Shown here: piece by piece, positions 62,880 to 64,000 of the stretch
Layout of the letters: each line of letters opens with the position of its first letter
Numbering within the stretch: the stretch's first letter is position 1
Assembly: GCF_003864295.1 (NCBI RefSeq)
Contig: NZ_BDQK01000013.1
Location: 310,001 to 374,000, forward strand
Source: Aphanothece sacrum FPU1
GTDB lineage: Bacteria; Cyanobacteriota; Cyanobacteriia; Cyanobacteriales; Microcystaceae
DNA: 64,000 nt
Direction: 5' to 3'
Position numbers and translations under genes: made by a program
Notes under the pieces: generated by a model
What the model was told of the DNA's origin: nothing
The model's database searches: none
Seen by the model: the letters and a program-made list of their open reading frames with translations, nothing else

Positions 62880-64000
62880 TTATTCACTCTCCGAAGCTGA
62901 AGATTCAGGGGCGATCGCTTCTTGTTTTTCATCAAGATTCAATTGTGATTTTTTGATGGATAGTTGTTGTTTGTATTCCTCTGGTTTATAGGTAGCGGAA
63001 TCTTTAATGTCGATTTTCCATCCGGTTAAACGGGCGGCTAATCTGACGTTTTGTCCTTCTTTACCGATGGCTAAACTTAGTTGATCTTCGGCTACTAATA
63101 CTAAGGCGTGTCGCTCATCAGGATTGATTAATACTACTTGATCAACTCTTGCGGGACTGAGGGCGTTAGCGATGTAGGTGGAAGGATCGGGCGACCAACG
63201 AATAACATCGATTTTTTCCCCTCTTAGTTCGTTGACGACGGCTTGAATACGAGATCCCCTCGCTCCAATACAAGCTCCTACGGGGTCTACATCTCTTTCT
63301 AATGTATCAACGGCGATTTTCGTGCGGGGGCCCACATGACGGGAGGGGGGGTTGGCTTCCCTAGAAACGGCGACAATACGCACGATTTCTTCTTCAATTT
63401 CGGGAACTTCGACACTAAATAAGTCTACTACTAATCCGGCGGCCGCTCTAGAAACAATTAGCTGTGGCCCTCGATGGGAGCCTTCTCTAACTTTTTTTAA
63501 CAACACTTTAAAGGTAGCATTAGCCCGATAATTGTCGTTAGGTAATTGTTCTCGTTTAGGTAAAGCCGCTTCGACTTCGGGTTGTCCAAAATTGCTTTGG
63601 ACGGCAATTAATACATCTTGTCGTTCAAAACGTAAGATTCTCCCATTGAGAACGGTTCCTTCAAGTTCGTTAAATTCTTCTTGAATTAATTTCCGTTGTT
63701 GATCTCGCAGTTTTTGTAATAAGACTTGTTTGGTTTGAATGGCTGCCATGCGGCCAAAGTCTCGTTGTGCGGGGGTCACATCTAATACCACTTCGTCTCC
63801 TAATTGGGCTTCGGAGGCTACTTCTTGTACTTCTTGGAGAGAAATATGATGATCCGTATTATCAATGGTTTCCACAATCTTTTTGGTGGAAAGAATGCGA
63901 AATCCTTCTTCTTCGGTGTCTAATTCTACTTCAAAGTTATTAAAATAATCTTCATGAAATTGTTGTCCGATGCTTTGAGAACGGCGATAACGTTCATAAC
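62880..64000 (-). CDS. nusA: Transcription termination/antitermination protein NusA (5' end outside window)
   Basis: RNA polymerase-binding factor for pausing, termination and antitermination. The reading frame stays open to the right edge: the codons before the internal Met at 63875 read YERYRRSQ and EEEGFRILSTKKIVETIDN, which are typical of the NusA N-terminal domain, so the real start lies beyond 64000. S1 domain (ELEGTVLNGRILRFERQDVLI in part), KH1 (IGARGSRIQAVVNELRGEKID in part) and KH2 (VAEDQLSLAIGKEGQNVRLA) are seen. The C-terminal acidic repeats of E. coli NusA are absent; the tail is short and acidic, as in other cyanobacteria. Confidence 0.93.
   Translation of the reverse strand, partial: YERYRRSQSIGQQFHEDYFNNFEVELDTEEEGFRILSTKKIVETIDNTDHHISLQEVQEVASEAQLGDEVVLDVTPAQRDFGRMAAIQTKQVLLQKLRDQQRKLIQEEFNELEGTVLNGRILRFERQDVLIAVQSNFGQPEVEAALPKREQLPNDNYRANATFKVLLKKVREGSHRGPQLIVSRAAAGLVVDLFSVEVPEIEEEIVRIVAVSREANPPSRHVGPRTKIAVDTLERDVDPVGACIGARGSRIQAVVNELRGEKIDVIRWSPDPSTYIANALSPARVDQVVLINPDERHALVLVAEDQLSLAIGKEGQNVRLAARLTGWKIDIKDSATYKPEEYKQQLSIKKSQLNLDEKQEAIAPESSASESE

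Overview
The window comes from a cyanobacterium. Direct signs are scattered GCGATCGC (HIP1) octamers, cyanobacteria-type genes (menG/ubiE-type methyltransferase, Ycf51/DUF2518, LarB, KtrA/KtrB, DUF29, a dnaK3-type dnaK followed by dnaJ, a lumenal pentapeptide protein), AT-rich base composition and many short intergenic repeats and heptamer arrays. A unicellular Crocosphaera/Cyanothece-type organism fits best, but that is an inference and no 16S or other marker is present.

Layout. 0-7.6 kb: CbiO-type ATPase and ABC-2 permease, a DUF1828 gene broken by one in-frame stop, an outer-membrane-like protein, a J-domain/TPR membrane protein, YgfZ-like protein and threonine synthase. 7.8-14.6 kb: two large secreted M10 metalloproteases with Calx-beta domains that share a 391-bp identical tract. 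14.6-23.9 kb: UbiB-type kinase, mannose-1-phosphate guanylyltransferase, pentapeptide protein, LCP ligase, AI-2E family permease, and KtrB/KtrA potassium uptake behind a heptamer array. 23.9-29.4 kb: a dTMP-forming neighbourhood (dCMP deaminase, an unusual three-domain thymidylate-synthase-like protein, thymidylate kinase, a free-standing copy of that protein's C-terminal domain) mixed with a MNT/HEPN pair, DUF29 and MAPEG. 29.5-38.4 kb: HicB-like orphan, pyruvate kinase, menG, a coiled-coil protein, a second DUF29, DUF445, small unknowns, a repeat protein and a glycosyltransferase. 38.4-49.9 kb: fabF-acpP, GNAT, sulfotransferase, a recombinase-like protein without catalytic domain, leuC, ycf51, larB-lepB, a desaturase and the pyruvate dehydrogenase E2. 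49.9-50.9 kb: gene graveyard. 50.9-64 kb: STAS protein, dnaJ/dnaK, ffh, hisF, a GC-rich structured region, and the nusA-ylxR-infB operon, with nusA running off the right edge.

Most genes are housekeeping. The accessory signal lies in (i) the thymidylate cluster with the MtrA-like/ThyA/DUF4346 fusion, (ii) the duplicated and gene-converted metalloproteases, (iii) at least two MITE-like families with terminal inverted repeats, plus hairpin and heptamer repeats that repeatedly supply the last codons or stop codons of neighbouring genes, and (iv) a GC-rich, hairpin-rich 400-bp region near 58.0-58.4 kb. No tRNA, rRNA, CRISPR array or intact transposase was seen.
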